Shown one piece after another: positions 1 to 11,960 of a stretch of 64,000 nt of DNA (within the stretch, counting starts at the first letter, position 1; every line of letters starts with the position of its first letter). A program made the translations under genes and the position numbers. The notes beneath the pieces were generated by a model, which worked only from the letters and a program-made list of their open reading frames with translations, searched no databases and had not been told where the DNA came from. Location: NCBI RefSeq assembly GCF_018294505.1, contig NC_057803.1, positions 238,482,397 through 238,546,396 on the forward strand, given 5' to 3'. The DNA is from Triticum aestivum. Taxonomy: Eukaryota > Streptophyta > Magnoliopsida > Poales > Poaceae.

Positions 1-944
1 GTGTTGGCCCGCTCGGCCTCGCCGTTGCTCCGGGGGTGTGCTACCGAAGCATAGCATATCTGCGTTCCAAGGTTAGCACATTATGTTTTGAAGAGATTAC
101 TGGTGAATTGCGAACCGTTGTCGGTGATGATGCGGTTGGGCACCCCAAATCGGCTCATCAGGCCCTTGATGAATTTGACCGCTGAGCCGGCCGGGATTGT
201 GCGGACGGCTTCCACCTCAGCCCACTTGGTGAATTTGTCCACGACGACATAGAGGTAGCGATAGCCCCCTGACGCCCGAGGAAACGGGCCCAGAATGTCG
301 AGCCCCTAGACTGCGAACGACCATGAGAGAGGTATAGTCTGTAGACCCCCCGCAGGCTGATGGATCGGCTTAGCGTGAAACTAACAGGCCTCGCAAGCCT
401 TCACAAGCTCAACGGCGTCGTTGAGTGCGGTGGGACAATATAATCCACTACGGAATGCCTTGCCGACGAGGGTCCGTGATGACGAGTGGTGCCCGCAGTC
501 TCCGCCGTGTATGTCCGCCAGTAGCTCCTTCCCTTGCTCTTGGGAGATGCAACGTAAGGACATGTCATTCGGTCGCTTCCTGTAGAGATCTCCATCCCTG
601 ATGCAATAAGCCATAGCCTGCCGCGCCACACGCTCCGCCTCCTCCTCATTCTCCGGTAGAGTCCCTCGCGTCAGGTAGTTCTTGAGCTCCGGGATCCAAC
701 ACCCTTCCTGAGGCTCTAACGCCAGGAGCAGGCGTGCCCCCGAGGCTGGGCCGCAGACTGGGGCTCCTGAGGTAGGCGGCTGAGGGAGCTCCTCCCTTGG
801 TTGTGCCATGCTAGACAGCGACAGCACCGCCAAGGGTTTGAAGAGCCGCTCCTCAAAGACGCCGGGCTCCTGAGGCAGCCGCCTAGATGCCCTCTTGGCA
901 ATGTCATCAGCCTCCTGATTGGTGCCGCGAGGCACATGCTGCAA
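1..944 (-). pseudogene. Element A Pol: integrase, truncated by window
   Basis: The frame continues from the second RNase H. The zinc-binding HHCC segment is at about 385-510 (DIHGGDCGHH, then CEAC). The catalytic core follows with D in DILGPFPRASGGY, D in IITDNGSQF and E in NGEAERAN at the extreme left edge, i.e. a D,D,35E arrangement. In-frame stops are at 381-383 (TAG), 306-308 (TAG) and 81-83 (TAA). Integrase joins element cDNA to host DNA in the nucleus, and this copy cannot make a full-length one. The C-terminus is outside the window. Confidence 0.85.
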
Positions 945-1820
945 CTCCAGTCCCCAGAACTATTTCTCCATCTTGCGGACCTCAGCGAGGTAGGCCTCCA
1001 TGTGCTCGTCCTTTGGCTCGTATATCTTGTTGGAGAAGTTGACGATGAGCTGCGAATCACCCTTGATGATGAGGCGCTTCACCCCTAAGGCAGCTGCGGC
1101 CTTCAAGCCTGCCATTAGGCCTTCATACTCCGCTATGTTGTTGGAGACCTTTTCTCCATGCTGGAAGCAAAGTTGCACGACGTAGTAGAGTTTGTCCTGG
1201 GTAGGGGATACGAGCACTGCGCCAGCTCCCGCACCGTGTCGGGAGAACGCCCCATCAAAGTACATGATCCAGCCATCCGGTGCTTCACTTCCCGGGGAAA
1301 ATGACCGTTCTTCGCCTGCCTCGAGACCAGGCGCTTCTGCCCATTCTGCCACGAAATCTGCTAACACGGCTCCCTTGATGACTCTGGTCGTACTGAATTC
1401 TAGCTGAAATGCCTGCAACTCGATGTTCCATTCAGCAACCCTTCCAGCCGAGTTGGGGCTCCTGAGTACCCTCCAAGGGGTATGCCGAGACGACCTTGAT
1501 GGGGTGGCCTTGGAAGTACTGCCGCAACTTGCGTGAGGCCACCAATAGCTCGAGGAGTAGCTTTTGAGGCATGGGTTACCGTGCCCTCGCATCTCGTAGC
1601 ACTGTGCTGACAAAATACACGAGGTGCTCGATGAGGTTGAGGGTGCTGCACTGCTTGTGTCCTCTGGAGGTCGAGGTGTCTCTTGAGATGACGGAGCTCC
1701 CAGTGCTTGGTCGCCTGAGGGGGCCTTTCCTGCTCCGAGTGCATTCTCCTGCCACGGCTGTTCCTTTCCGGCTGCGGTTGCGGCCTTCGTGAGGCCCTCC
1801 TGGCTCTGTTTCGCTTCAGT
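945..1820 (-). pseudogene. Element A Pol: RNase H, connection and archaeal-type RNase H
   Basis: The first RNase H is broken across frames at about 1,820 and again at about 1,560-1,613. Downstream, one frame (960-1613) carries a second RNase H with the four expected acidic positions: YFDGAF, NIAEYEGL, KGDSQLIV, and ADDIAKRAS just past the stop. This duplicated RNase H is the hallmark of the Tat lineage. An in-frame TAG at 960-962 separates it from the integrase frame, which continues without a shift. On the minus strand the codon change looks like a single substitution. Confidence 0.8.
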
Positions 1821-3599
1821 TCAGACGGTTGATGCGGCCTTGGCACAGCGGTCCTCCCTGACCGCTACCAGGGCTGCGCTAGCGGAGTAGGGTGTGGCCG
1901 CAAGGTAGAGCACCAGGGGCTCCCGAGGACGTGGAGCTACCGTCACTGGTGGACTGGTAAGGTACCTCTTGAGGTCTTGGAATGCCTTGTCAGCCTCTTC
2001 AGTCCACTCGAAGGGGCCCTTTTTCTTCATCATCTTGAAGAAGGGCAGCGCTCGTTCCCCCAGCTTGGAGATGAAACGCCCCAGCGCAGTTACACACCCA
2101 GTGAGCTTCTGCATTTCTCTGAGGGTCCTTGGCAGGCTCATGTCTTCGACTACCTTGACCTTCTTCAGGTTGGCCTCGATGCCCCTGTGGGATACGAGGA
2201 AACCCAGGAGCTTGGCTGAGGGGACTCCAAACACGCACTTCTCCGGGTTGAGCCGTAGGTCCACATCGTTGAGGCTCGCGAAGGTTTCTTCCAGGTCTTG
2301 TATCAGGGTCCTTGCCTCACGAGACTTCACCACAATGTCATCGACGTAAGCTTCTGCGTTCCTCCCGAGCTGCCGGCCTAAGGCGATGTGCATCAGCCAC
2401 TGAAAGGTCGCGCCTGCGTTGCGCAACCCAAACGGCATGCACGTATAGCAGTACACTCCACACGGGGTTAGGAAGGCCGTCTTCTCCATGTCTTCTACCG
2501 CCATCTTGATCTGGTGATAGCCCGAGAAGGCATCTAGGAAGCACAATAGGTCACACTCTGCAGTGGAGTCGACTATCTGGTCAATGCGGGGGAGCGGAAA
2601 TGGATCCTGCGGGCAGGCCTTGTTGAGGTTGGTGAAGTCGACGCACATGCGCTCCTTTCCTCCCTTTTTCGGCACAACGACCGGATTAGCCAGCCAATCA
2701 GGGTAGCGGACCTCGCGGATAACTCCTGCCGCCTCTAGCTTCCGGGTCTCTTGAACGATGAAAGCTTGTTTCTCAGTAGACTGCTGCCTTGCCTTCTGCT
2801 TCACGGGGCGCACATTGGGGCACACGTTGAGGTGATTCTCAATCACTTCCCTTGGGACCCCTGCTAACTGATCAGGTTCCCATGCAAACACCTTCTTATT
2901 CGCACGCAGGAAACCGATCAGGGCTTTCTCTTGCTCGGGCTCGAGGTTGGCCCCTATGGTGAAGGTGGCGCTAGCAGACCCGTCCTCATCGACTGGTACC
3001 TGCTTCGTTTCTGCCTTGTCTTGGGTGAACAACTGCTTCTTTTTAGCCGGCGCAGCCCCCTTGGGTTTGGGGGCGTCGGTGCCAGTGGGCTGCGCCACCG
3101 CGGCCACCCTGAAAACAAGCTGGAGCACCTGCAGCGCATCCCTTGTGTCTCCTGACACGGTGAGGACGCCGCTACTCCCAGGCATCTTCATGAGGTTATA
3201 CGCCGGGTGAGTTGCTACCATGAACTGAGCCAGGGCCAGATAGCCGAGGATGGCATTGTAGGGGAGGCCGATGGGGGTGATGTCAAAGTCGATCAGCTCC
3301 GTGCGGAAGTTGTCGCAGGTGCCGAAGGTCACTAGGAGGCGGATCTGCCCCAAGGAGGTGGTGGAACCGGCTCTGACGACCGAGAAAGGCCTGCTGGGTC
3401 GGAGCCACTCCAGCGGCACGTGGAGGAGGCTGAAGGCCCCCATCGAGAGCACGTTGAGGCCGGAACCACCGTTGATGAGGGTCCTGGTGATGGCCACTTG
3501 GCAGATGGTGGGGGTGCACAACATCGGGAGCGCGCCCGAACCAATGGGGTTGAAGGGGTGGTCCTCCGAGTCGAAGGTTAGATCGGCCTCGGGCGCCAC
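1821..3599 (-). pseudogene. Element A Pol: protease and reverse transcriptase
   Basis: A 592-aa open frame. Residues about 25-150 form the aspartic protease: the flap-side segment GLPYNAILGYLAL is present, but the active-site motif reads INGGSGLN near residue 42, with Asn where the family has Asp. Residues about 225-560 are reverse transcriptase: the fingers motif CVDFTNLNKACPQDPFPLP, LDAFSGYHQI, MPFGLRNAGATFQ and the catalytic YVDD in AYVDDIVVKSR. The connection segment (SAKLLGFLVSHRGIE, then PFEWTEEADKAFQDLK) follows. The frame ends inside the first RNase H, and homology continues in other frames to the left. The RT looks intact, but the protease is probably inactive. Confidence 0.85.
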
Positions 3600-3686
3600 C
3601 CAGCCCGGGGGGGGGGCTTCTCGGTGCTTGGAGGCGGTGCTGATCCAATGGGTGAACGGCTTGACGTGATGGCTCGAGGGTGGTGC

Positions 3687-4097
3687 TTAGGAGCCACCCA
3701 GGAGAGCTGCCACGACGGGCGGCGCTGGTGCGGCGAAACGGGCGAGGAAGAGGTCGCGCAGCTCCTCCCAGGAGGTGACAGAGGCCGTCGGCAGGTGGAG
3801 GAGCCACGCACGCGGGATGCCGGTGAGGGCCATGGGTAACCAGTTGGCCATCACCCGATCGTCGCCCCCTGTTCCGAGGACGGACTCCTCGTACGCCAGC
3901 AGGAAAATCATCGGGTCCATCGCGCCGTCGTAGCGCAGCGGCATCTCGGGCCTGAACTTGCGCGGCCACTGCACCTGTCGCAAGGCGGGGGCCAAGGCCC
4001 GGAACCCCCTAGCCCCAGTGTCGGCATCTGTTGCTGGAGCGGGTGGCGCGTTGTCCGCAATGAGTGCGGGATGCGATGTCGAGCGAGAGCGGGTCAT
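3687..4097 (-). pseudogene. Element A gag remnant
   Basis: A 136-aa open frame if the start is the ATG at 4095-4097. An upstream in-frame ATG at 4181 would place the start inside the LTR and primer binding site, so it is unlikely. Residues about 45-125 resemble the plant retrotransposon Gag core: a KFRPEMPLRYDG segment, then W-L-P-MALTG and a SWEELRDLFLARF segment. In this family Gag normally continues for several hundred residues to a CCHC zinc knuckle. Here the frame stops and the protease begins within about 100 bp, with no knuckle between. The C-terminal half of Gag thus appears to be deleted. Confidence 0.7.
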
Positions 4098-4139
4098 TAG
4101 GAGGGAGGACTCCGGCGCACCCCTACCTGGCGCACCAAA

Positions 4140-5078
4140 TGTCGGGTTTCGGGTTCCGGCAGACCCTTGAGGTTCGAACACTGGGGTGCACGTGGAGATC
4201 TCTCCCCTACCGATCTGCGTCCGATCCTCTCGTGCAAACTAAGATGAAAATGTTGAACAACACAAGGGACACGATGTTTATACTGGTTTAGGCCACCGTT
4301 GTGGTGTAATACCCTACTCTAGTATGTGGTGTGGTGGATTGCCTCTAAGGCTGAGGATGAACAGTACAAGGGAAGAACAACCTCGCGAGAGGTGTTATTG
4401 AGCTAGTGCGATGAACTGCTAGGGTGAGTTCATCACCTCTCTCTCTCTCTGCTAGGGTTCTACCAGATCTCTCGATGTTCTTGGGGTGTCTAGATGTCTC
4501 TACTCTGTGGTGGCTAGCCCTATTTATAGAGGCCCTAGGCCTCTCCCCGAATAATTGAGCGGGAAGGGCGCCAAAAATTGGCCATTTTGAAGGGGAACAC
4601 TAGTACAAGTTATCCTGACCAAAGATGGTCTTCGGCTGCCAAAAGCACTGGTGATGACGCTGTCTTGGGCTCCATGGTGACCTCCATCCTGCCGTCCGGC
4701 TGGTCTTGGTCTCGTTGCACCGGAATGGCAACCTTTGCCTGATGCCTTGGCCTGCGCTTGCCCCCTTTGCACCAAAGGGGAAACAAGGACCCTGTGCAGG
4801 CCGGCGCCCGCCTGGTGCCCGCCTGGCCTTGATCGTCATGGCTTGCGTCATGGGATCCTCACGAGGTACCCTTGCTTTGATCTCTCCTCCACCTCGCGAG
4901 CCTGCTTGATGAGGCTGCCTATGAGGAAGCTTCCTGTCGTCCGCCCCGCGAGGCTTGGTCCCTCGCGAGGGTCTTGAGCTTGCATTGATGAAGATGGGCC
5001 ATGCTGGGCCCCCACTTGAGCCACGCCGCAGGCCGCAGGCAGGCATGTCTGGGGACCCCTGTACCCAGAATGCCGACA
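4140..5078 (-). repeat. Element A 5' LTR (939 bp)
   Basis: It starts TGTCGGG and ends CCGACA on the + strand, with TG/CA termini. It is homologous along its length to the LTR of element E at 44480-45348 (939 versus 869 bp, clearly diverged). On the minus strand a TATA box TATAAATA lies at 4521-4528, and a short CT microsatellite is at about 4439-4452. Immediately left of it, at about 4122-4139, is the probable primer binding site (minus strand TGGTGCGCCAGGTAGGGG; element E has TGGCGCGCCAGGTAGGGG there). I could not assign the priming tRNA. Confidence 0.85.
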
Positions 5079-6471
5079 CCCAATAGAATGGCAAATTGTA
5101 TAGGTGCACTAGTTCGGCTAAGAGATGGTGACAAAAGTGTAATATTGATGGTAGAAATATATTTTTATAATCTTCATAAATAAAAACAGCAAGGTAGCAA
5201 ATAGTAAACGGGCACAAAACGGTATTGCAGTGCTTAAAAACAAGGCCTAGGGTCCGTACTTTCACTAGTGCAACCTCTCAATAGTGCTAACATAGTTGGA
5301 TCATATGATTATCCCTCAAAGTGCAACGAAGAATCACTCCTGAGTTTCTATCAGAGGAGAACAAAAGATAGGAATTGTTTGTAGGGTATGAAACCACATT
5401 AATGCTATTTCTCCGCTCGATCTATTCAAGAATTCGTACTAAAATAACGCAAAGATATTTTTTCCATTCAAGCTATCCTAGAGTTTGTACTAGAATAACA
5501 CCAAAGCATATTCATATTCATAATACTCAATCCACACAAAGAACTACAAAGAAACCCGAAAGTTTCTATCGGAGAAAGGATAATAAAAATGTGCATCAGC
5601 CCCTATGCAAAGATTACCCCAATATCAGCACGAGAATCCACAAGTTGACTGCCATAACGTATATCAAGTGAATCAATAAGATACCCCAATGTCACCTCAG
5701 GTATTCATACCGCAAGACATACATCATGTGTTCTCAAATCAAAACATTCAATCCGACATGACAAAACTTCAAAGGGTAAAGATTCAATTCATCACAACAA
5801 GAATATAGGGGGAGAAACATCATATGATCTGACTATATTAACAAAGCCCATGATATAGATCACGAGAGAGAGAGATTAAACACATAGCTACTGGTACAAA
5901 CCCTCAGCCCCGAGGGTGGACTACTCCCTCCTCATCGTGGTGGCCGCCGAGATGATGAAGATGGCCACCATAGATGATTCCCCCCTCCGGCAGGGTGCTG
6001 GAATGGGTCTAGATTGGTTTTCAGTGGCTACGGAGCCGTGAGGCGGCGGAACTTCTGATCTAGGTTAACCCCGACGGGTTTTGGAATATTTGGGAATTTA
6101 TAGTGCAAAGAGGGGGTGCGGGAGGCCACCGAGGTGGGCACAACCCACCTGGGCATGCCAGGGGGACCTGGCGCAACCTGGTGGGTGGTGCCCCCCTCGG
6201 GGAACCCCCAGGTGTAGCTCTGGCCCATTGGGTTCCTTGTGGTCCATAAAAAATCTCCGTAAAGTTTTGTGGTGTTTGGACTCCGTTTGATATTGATTTT
6301 TTGCAATGTAAAAAACAAGCAAAAAACAGCAACTAGCACTGGGCACTGGGTCGATAGGTTAGTCCCAAAAAATGATATAAAGTTGCTATAAAATGATTGT
6401 AAAACATCGAAGAATGATAATATATTGGCAGGAATACATCATAAATTATAGATACGTTGGAGACGTATCAG
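5079..6471 (-). repeat. Element B 3' LTR (right-hand 1,393 bp)
   Basis: It aligns with the B 5' LTR (11220-11960 continued at 42882-43541; 1,401 bp over the same span). The two differ by about 10% in a 200-bp stretch compared by eye, plus small indels, so the insertion is old. The terminus at 6471 (minus strand TGATACGTCTCC) directly abuts the polypurine tract. On the minus strand a TATA box TATAAATT lies at 6095-6102. The left part of this LTR is beyond element A, outside the window. Confidence 0.85.
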
Positions 6472-6487
6472 CATCCCCAAGCTTAAT
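6472..6487 (-). other. Element B polypurine tract
   Basis: The minus strand reads AAGCTTGGGGATGC immediately before the LTR start at 6471, the position where plus-strand DNA synthesis is primed. Two similar tracts occur further inside the element at about 8262-8280 and 8320-8335. Confidence 0.7.
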
Positions 6488-8990
6488 TCCTACTCCTCCT
6501 CGAGTAGGTAAATGATAAAAGAAATACTTTATGAAGTATGAATGCTAGGAAAGTGCACAAGTTTGATCAATGATAATTTCAATCACTTTTGCTAGCATCA
6601 TAACAACAATTCTTTCTTATGAAACTTCTCATGTTATAGTGGCAACCGGTTCACATGTTAAGGTTCAAACAATGAATTCTCTTGAAACCCAACAACCTAT
6701 GTTCTTAGTCACCAAGCAATTGGTATTCAACTTATTCAACAAAGTTTAAGTAAGAGCTCCACATACGCAACCATCATATAGTCTTCTATGATTGCTAACA
6801 CTCACCTTGTACACATGAGCAAAATGTTTCAACTGGACACATAGAAATATAGGGGCTTATTGTTTTGCCTCCCAATGTATCCACCTCAAGGGTGAAGTCA
6901 CCAATAATAACTCATGCTACCCATATTCAACTGGACATATGTGCCTAGATCTTTCCTCACCACATGATGCTTACCAAAAGAGAAAATAAAAATGAATAGA
7001 GAGGAATACTTTGACTCTTTGCATAAATGTAAATAGTGAAAAGTAAAAGATAGGCCCTTCACAAAGAGGAGTAGGGATTTGTATAGGTGCCAGATCTCAA
7101 AGCAAAAATTGAGAGATAAAGACATTTTGAGAGGCATACTTTTCCCGCCAATGAAAACGACTTAGAGCTCCCAACACTTTCCATGCTAGATATATCATAG
7201 GCGGTTCCCAAACAGAAAATAAAGTTTATTCCTTTTTCCACCATACTTTCACTTTCCATGGCTAACCGTATCCACGGGTGCCCTCCATACCAACACTTTC
7301 CAAGGAATTTATTATTTGATAACATAAACTAAATTCATTTTTCATTTCGAGACTCGGCATCCCTAATACCTTTTCCTTACTCTCGTGCAATGACAAGTGA
7401 ATAAACACTCATCGTGAGAATAACACATCTAGCATGGCAAATATTGGCCACCCCTCACCGCCTTGCGAGCGGTACGAGCACAGAAAAGAGAAATTTATTT
7501 TGAAAATTAGAGATGGCACATACAAGTTTGCTTTGAACGGCAAAAGAATACCGCATATAGGTAGGTATGGTGGACTCTTCAAAATGAGATTTGGGTTTAA
7601 GGGTTTTTGGATGCACAAGTAGTATCTCTACTTGGTGCGGAATTTTTGGCTAGCAAAGATGGGGGGAAGCACCACAAGTTGAAGGATCTATGACAATATG
7701 ACTTCTATGTGAATATGAACAGACATAAACCATTACGTTGTCTTTGTTGTCCAACGTCAACAATTTTGGCATATAATATTTTGATGGGGGCTCACAATCA
7801 CAAAAGATTTCCATGATAGTGTATTTATATGTGAAGGTTCTCTTCCTTATACTAATTATTCATGAATTGCTTGTATGACCAATATTGTGATTGTCAAACC
7901 TCAAAAGATTTCACTTTCTAAACCCAATGTGAAGCTACCACTATGCATGATATGATTTCAACTTCATGACATTCAATTTATTCAACAATTTACTCATAGG
8001 ATATAAGTGAAGCACAAGAGTAAATGACATAGAAAAGAGCTTCGTTGACGGGATGTGAATGGTACTTACTTAGCCTCCCTGGCAACTATTTGAGGACTCT
8101 ATTTTATTTAAAAACTTTTAGATCTAAGTACTTTATTAAAACAGCAACCAGAACAAAATAAAATGACATACTAAGAATAGCACAACTCATGTGAAGAAGC
8201 AAAGACTTAGGCTCAACCGATATTAACCGATAATTGTTGGCGAAGAAAGGTGGGATGCCTACCGGGGCATCCCAAGCTTAGATGCTTGAGACCTCTTGAA
8301 ATATTATCTTGGGGTGCCTTGGGCATCCCCAAACTTGAGCTTTTATGTCTCCTTAATTCTTCTCATATCACGGTTTTCCTAAATCTCAAAAGCTTCATCC
8401 ACACAAAACTCAACAAGAACTCGTGAGGTAAATTAGTATAAACCAATGCAAAAACCTTATCATTCTCTACTGTAGAAAATCACTAAAATTATTATTCAAC
8501 ATTGCATACTAAATTCCTCTGCATATTTAATACTCCTATCCTCAAATACAATCATTAAAGAAGCAAACATATGCACAATGCAAACATGACAGCAATCTGC
8601 CAAAACAGTACAGTCTGTAAATAATGCAAGAGTATCAATACTTATTAAACTCCAAAATTTATGAAAATTTAGGAGGAAGTGAGAAATTTATATATTAATC
8701 TTCTGCAAAAAGAATCAACTCAATAGAGCTCTTCTATTAAAAACTAGAATTATTTTCGTGAGCGCAAAAGTTTATGTTTTTCAGCAAGAACAAAGCAACC
8801 ATCACCCAATAGGATCCTAAAGGCTTTACTTGGAACTTTATTGAAACAAAAGCAAAAAAACATTACTACTACAGTAGCTTAATCATGAAAACACACAAAA
8901 ACAATAGGGATAAATGTTGGGTGGTCTCCCAACAAGTGCTTTTCTTTAATGCCTTTTAAGCTAGGCATGATGATTTCAATGATGCTCACA
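6488..8990 (-). other. Element B internal region without coding signal
   Basis: About 2.5 kb of AT-rich sequence between the gag-like pseudogene and the polypurine tract. Open frames here are short and on both strands, and none shows a protease, RT, RNase H or integrase motif. The only patterned sequence I see is the pair of internal polypurine-tract-like blocks near 8262 and 8320. This is the region where Pol would lie in an autonomous relative. Confidence 0.6.
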
Positions 8991-8999
8991 TAAATGATT

Positions 9000-10822
9000 T
9001 CAATGAAGCATATGACTAGCACATTTAAGCCTAACCCACCTACTATGCATAGGGATTTTTTGAGCAAAAAAATTATGGGAGCAAGAATCAACTAGCATAG
9101 GAAGGCATAACAAGCAAAACTTCAAGATTTTCAACACATAGAGAGGAAACATGATATTATTAAGAAACCTACAGGCATATGTTCCTCTCTTATAATAATT
9201 TTCAGTAGCATCATGAATGAATTCAAAAATATAACTATCACATAAATCATTATTTTCATGATGCATAAGCATATAAATTTTGTTACTCTCAACATAAGAA
9301 AATTTATTCTCATCAATAGTAGTTGGAGCAAACTCAACAAAATAACTATCATGTGATTGAAAATTAAAATCATGATGACAAGTTCCATGATTATCATTAT
9401 TCTTTATAGCATATATGTCATCATCATAATCATCATAGATAGCAGCTTTGTTATCATAGTCAATTGAAGACACATCCAAAATGGTGGATTCATCATTAAA
9501 TAAAGTCATGACCTCTCCAAATCCACTTCCATCAATATTGTACTAAGATTCAACACCCTCCAAAATAGTGGGATCACTACTACCTAGAGTTGACACTCTT
9601 CCAAACCCACTTTAATCAATGTAATCATTATAATTAGGAGGCATGCTATCATCACAATAAATTTTCTTATAGAAAGTAGAAATAATCAAAGGATCATATT
9701 CATTAAGCAAAGCATTCCCAAGCTTAGGACAAGCATTATTTCTAGAAAATAAATCTTCAAACATATCATACTCATCAAACAAAGCATCCCCAAGCTTGTG
9801 GTTTTGCATATCATCACAATCATTTTTATCAATAGCATGAATGGCACCAATAGTATAGCAAACTTATTATCATATTCTTCCAAGCAAGTGCTAAAATATT
9901 TTCAAGATCACAATTGATATCGGTGTCTCCCCAATCATAGTCATCACAACAAGCAATGGGCATAGCAAAATCATCATTAATATCATCATCCTTCATCAAC
10001 ATATTTCATTCACTTTCATGAGGCAAGATGGTGATGGGACCAACATTATTTGGGAGTGATACCTTTTTACCACTATTCTTTCTTCTTTTCTTCTTCTTCA
10101 CCAGACCATGTCTGGGTTTTATTAATTCTTTCAAGCTTCTTGTTGAAGAGATTGATTGGATAGGAAGCTCCTCCTTGTTACCTGATTCATCATAATAAAC
10201 ACTAGGAGGGTATTGGGAAATATTTTCCCTTTCATTAGTACTCTCTTCATATTCTATTTGTTTTCTTGACTTTAGATAGTTGGCAATATAAGTATTCTCA
10301 ATGCAATTTACCATACAAAACATATAAATTTCTTCTAGATCAAAACCAAGAAATCCCTCGGGATTTCAAAGACCCTTAGTTATACATTTCATTTCTTCAT
10401 ACCCCAAAAGAAGACTAAGCTCTTTATGATGCTCAAGGGAAATCAAATTATCACAATTTTTGGACATGATTCGGTCATGAAAGAAATTGCATTGGAGATT
10501 TAAATGGCCATGTTCATTGCAAAGTGCACAAGGATGGCGAAAAATTACATCTTTCAGCAAAATCATCTAGCCTCTCTTGTAACCTTTTTGTTTCTAAATA
10601 TTTATGCTTCTTACAAAAACTATCTTCCCTTTTTGGTGTGCAAAGGCACTCCCAATTCACTCCACAAAAAGTGACATGCTTATAAGAAACATTTTTGTCA
10701 TGACTTGTGCAATCATCATTAGCATTTTGGATATTCAAAGAATTTATACTAACAACATTACAATCATGCTCATCATTCAAATATTTTGTGCCAAACATTT
10801 TATTGACCTCTTCTTCTAACAA
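9000..10822 (-). pseudogene. Element B gag-like ORF with CCHC zinc knuckle, degenerate
   Basis: The coding trace runs from 10822 down to 9000 in shifting frames (10514-10822, 10366-10566, 10006-10323, 9612-9809, 9000-9509). Near 10,500 it holds CALCNEHGHLNLQC, an exact CX2CX4HX4C zinc knuckle, the nucleic-acid-binding signature of Gag nucleocapsid. The location just after the primer binding site fits Gag. A lysine-rich stretch (VKKKKRRKNSGKK) lies at about 10,070-10,110. The rest is rich in Asp, Asn, His and Tyr and I cannot assign it to a fold. At least three frameshifts break it. The Gag call rests on the knuckle and on position. Confidence 0.6.
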
Positions 10823-11027
10823 TTAAGCACAATTTTTTGAAACATCATTTTCAAGTAAAATATTATAAAGATGATCGATAATAGGGTGCAACCTAAATTC
10901 CATTTTTTGTAGTTTTCTTTTTATAAACCAAACTAGTGATAAACAAGAAACTAAAAGATTCAATTGAAAGATCTGAAGATATACCTTCATGCACTCACCT
11001 CCCCGGCAACGACACCAGAAAAGAGCT
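10823..11027 (-). other. Element B primer binding site and 5' leader
   Basis: The minus strand of 11000-11017 reads TGGTGTCGTTGCCGGGGA. It matches the tRNA-Asp-type site TGGCGCCGTTGCCGGGGA except for two C-to-T changes. A 10-nt spacer separates it from the LTR end at 11028. The remainder is short untranslated leader before the gag-like region. Confidence 0.7.
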
Positions 11028-11960
11028 TGATGTCTACTATGCAACTTTATTCTTGTAGACACGTGTTGGGCCTCCAAGCGCAGAGTTTTGTAGGACAATA
11101 GCAATTTTCCCTCAAGTGAATGACCTAAGGTTTATCAATCCATGAGAGGTGTAGGGTGAAGATGGTCTCTCTCAAACGACCCTCCAACTGAATACAAGAA
11201 ATCTCTTGTGTCCCCAACACACCGAATACAATGGCAAATTGTATAGGTGCACTAGTTCGGCAAAGAGATGGTGATAAAAGTGTAATATTGATGTTAGAAA
11301 TATATTTTTACAATCTGAATAAATAAAAACAGCAAGGTAGAAAATAGTAAACGGGCACAAAAACGGTATTGCAATGCTTAAAAATAAGGCCTAGGGTCCG
11401 TACTTTCACTAGTGCAACCTCTCAACAGTGTTAACATAGTTGGATCATATGATTATCCCTAAAAGTGCAACGAAGAATCACTCCTGAGTTCCTATTACTA
11501 GAGAACAAAATATAGCAATTGTTTGTAGGGTGCGAAAGCACCTCAAAGCTATTCTTTCTGCTCGATCTATTCAAGAGTTCGTACTAAAATTACGCAAAGC
11601 TATTTTTTCCGTTCGATCTATCCTAGAGTTCGTACTAGAATAACAAAAAAGCATATTCATATTCATAATACTCAATCCACACAAAGAACTACAAAGAGAC
11701 CCCAAATTTTCTATCGGGAAAAGGATAATAAAAACGTGCATCAACCCCTATGCAAAGATTACCCCAATATCAGTGCGGGAATCCGCAAGTTGAGTGCCAT
11801 AACATATATCAAGTGAATCAATAAGATACCCCAATGTCATCTCAAGTATTTATACCGCAAGACATACACCATGTGTTCTCAAATCTAAACATTCAATCCG
11901 ACATGACAAAACTTCAAAGGGTAAAGATTCAATTCATCACAACAAGAGTATAGAGGGGAG
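11028..11960 (-). repeat. Element B 5' LTR, inner part
   Basis: It begins TGATGTCTACTATGC on the + strand, the LTR end next to the primer binding site, and stops where element C inserted. The last five bases, GGGAG at 11956-11960, are the left copy of C's target duplication. The LTR continues at 42877-43541. Confidence 0.9.
11956..11960. other. Target-site duplication of element C, left copy
   Basis: GGGAG here is repeated exactly at 42877-42881 just outside the other LTR. It confirms that 11961-42876 is one insertion into element B's LTR. Confidence 0.95.

Larger units (their letters stand above)
1..5078 (-). mobile_element. Element A: Tat/RIRE2-like Ty3-Gypsy retrotransposon, partial
   Basis: The element reads right to left: 5' LTR (4140-5078), a short gag, protease, reverse transcriptase, RNase H, a second archaeal-type RNase H, then integrase running off the window start. 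The domain order and the extra RNase H are typical of the Tat lineage of plant Gypsy elements. Its right LTR edge abuts sequence matching the LTR of element B: 5079 onward is homologous to 11220 onward. A therefore inserted into B's 3' LTR. The 3' LTR and left target duplication are outside the window. Pol carries several nonsense codons and frameshifts and gag is internally deleted, so this copy is not autonomous. The clade call is from motifs; the family name is not established. Confidence 0.85.

Noticed and set aside
2312..2509. Frames antisense to the RT of element A, and similar shadows over elements C, D and G
   Set aside because: They are opposite-strand shadows of recognised Pol and Gag sequence, with no motifs of their own.
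11028..11960. The B LTR copies as a tandem or segmental duplication
   Set aside because: The primer site, polypurine tract, TG/CA ends and collinear continuation across element C show they are LTRs of one element.
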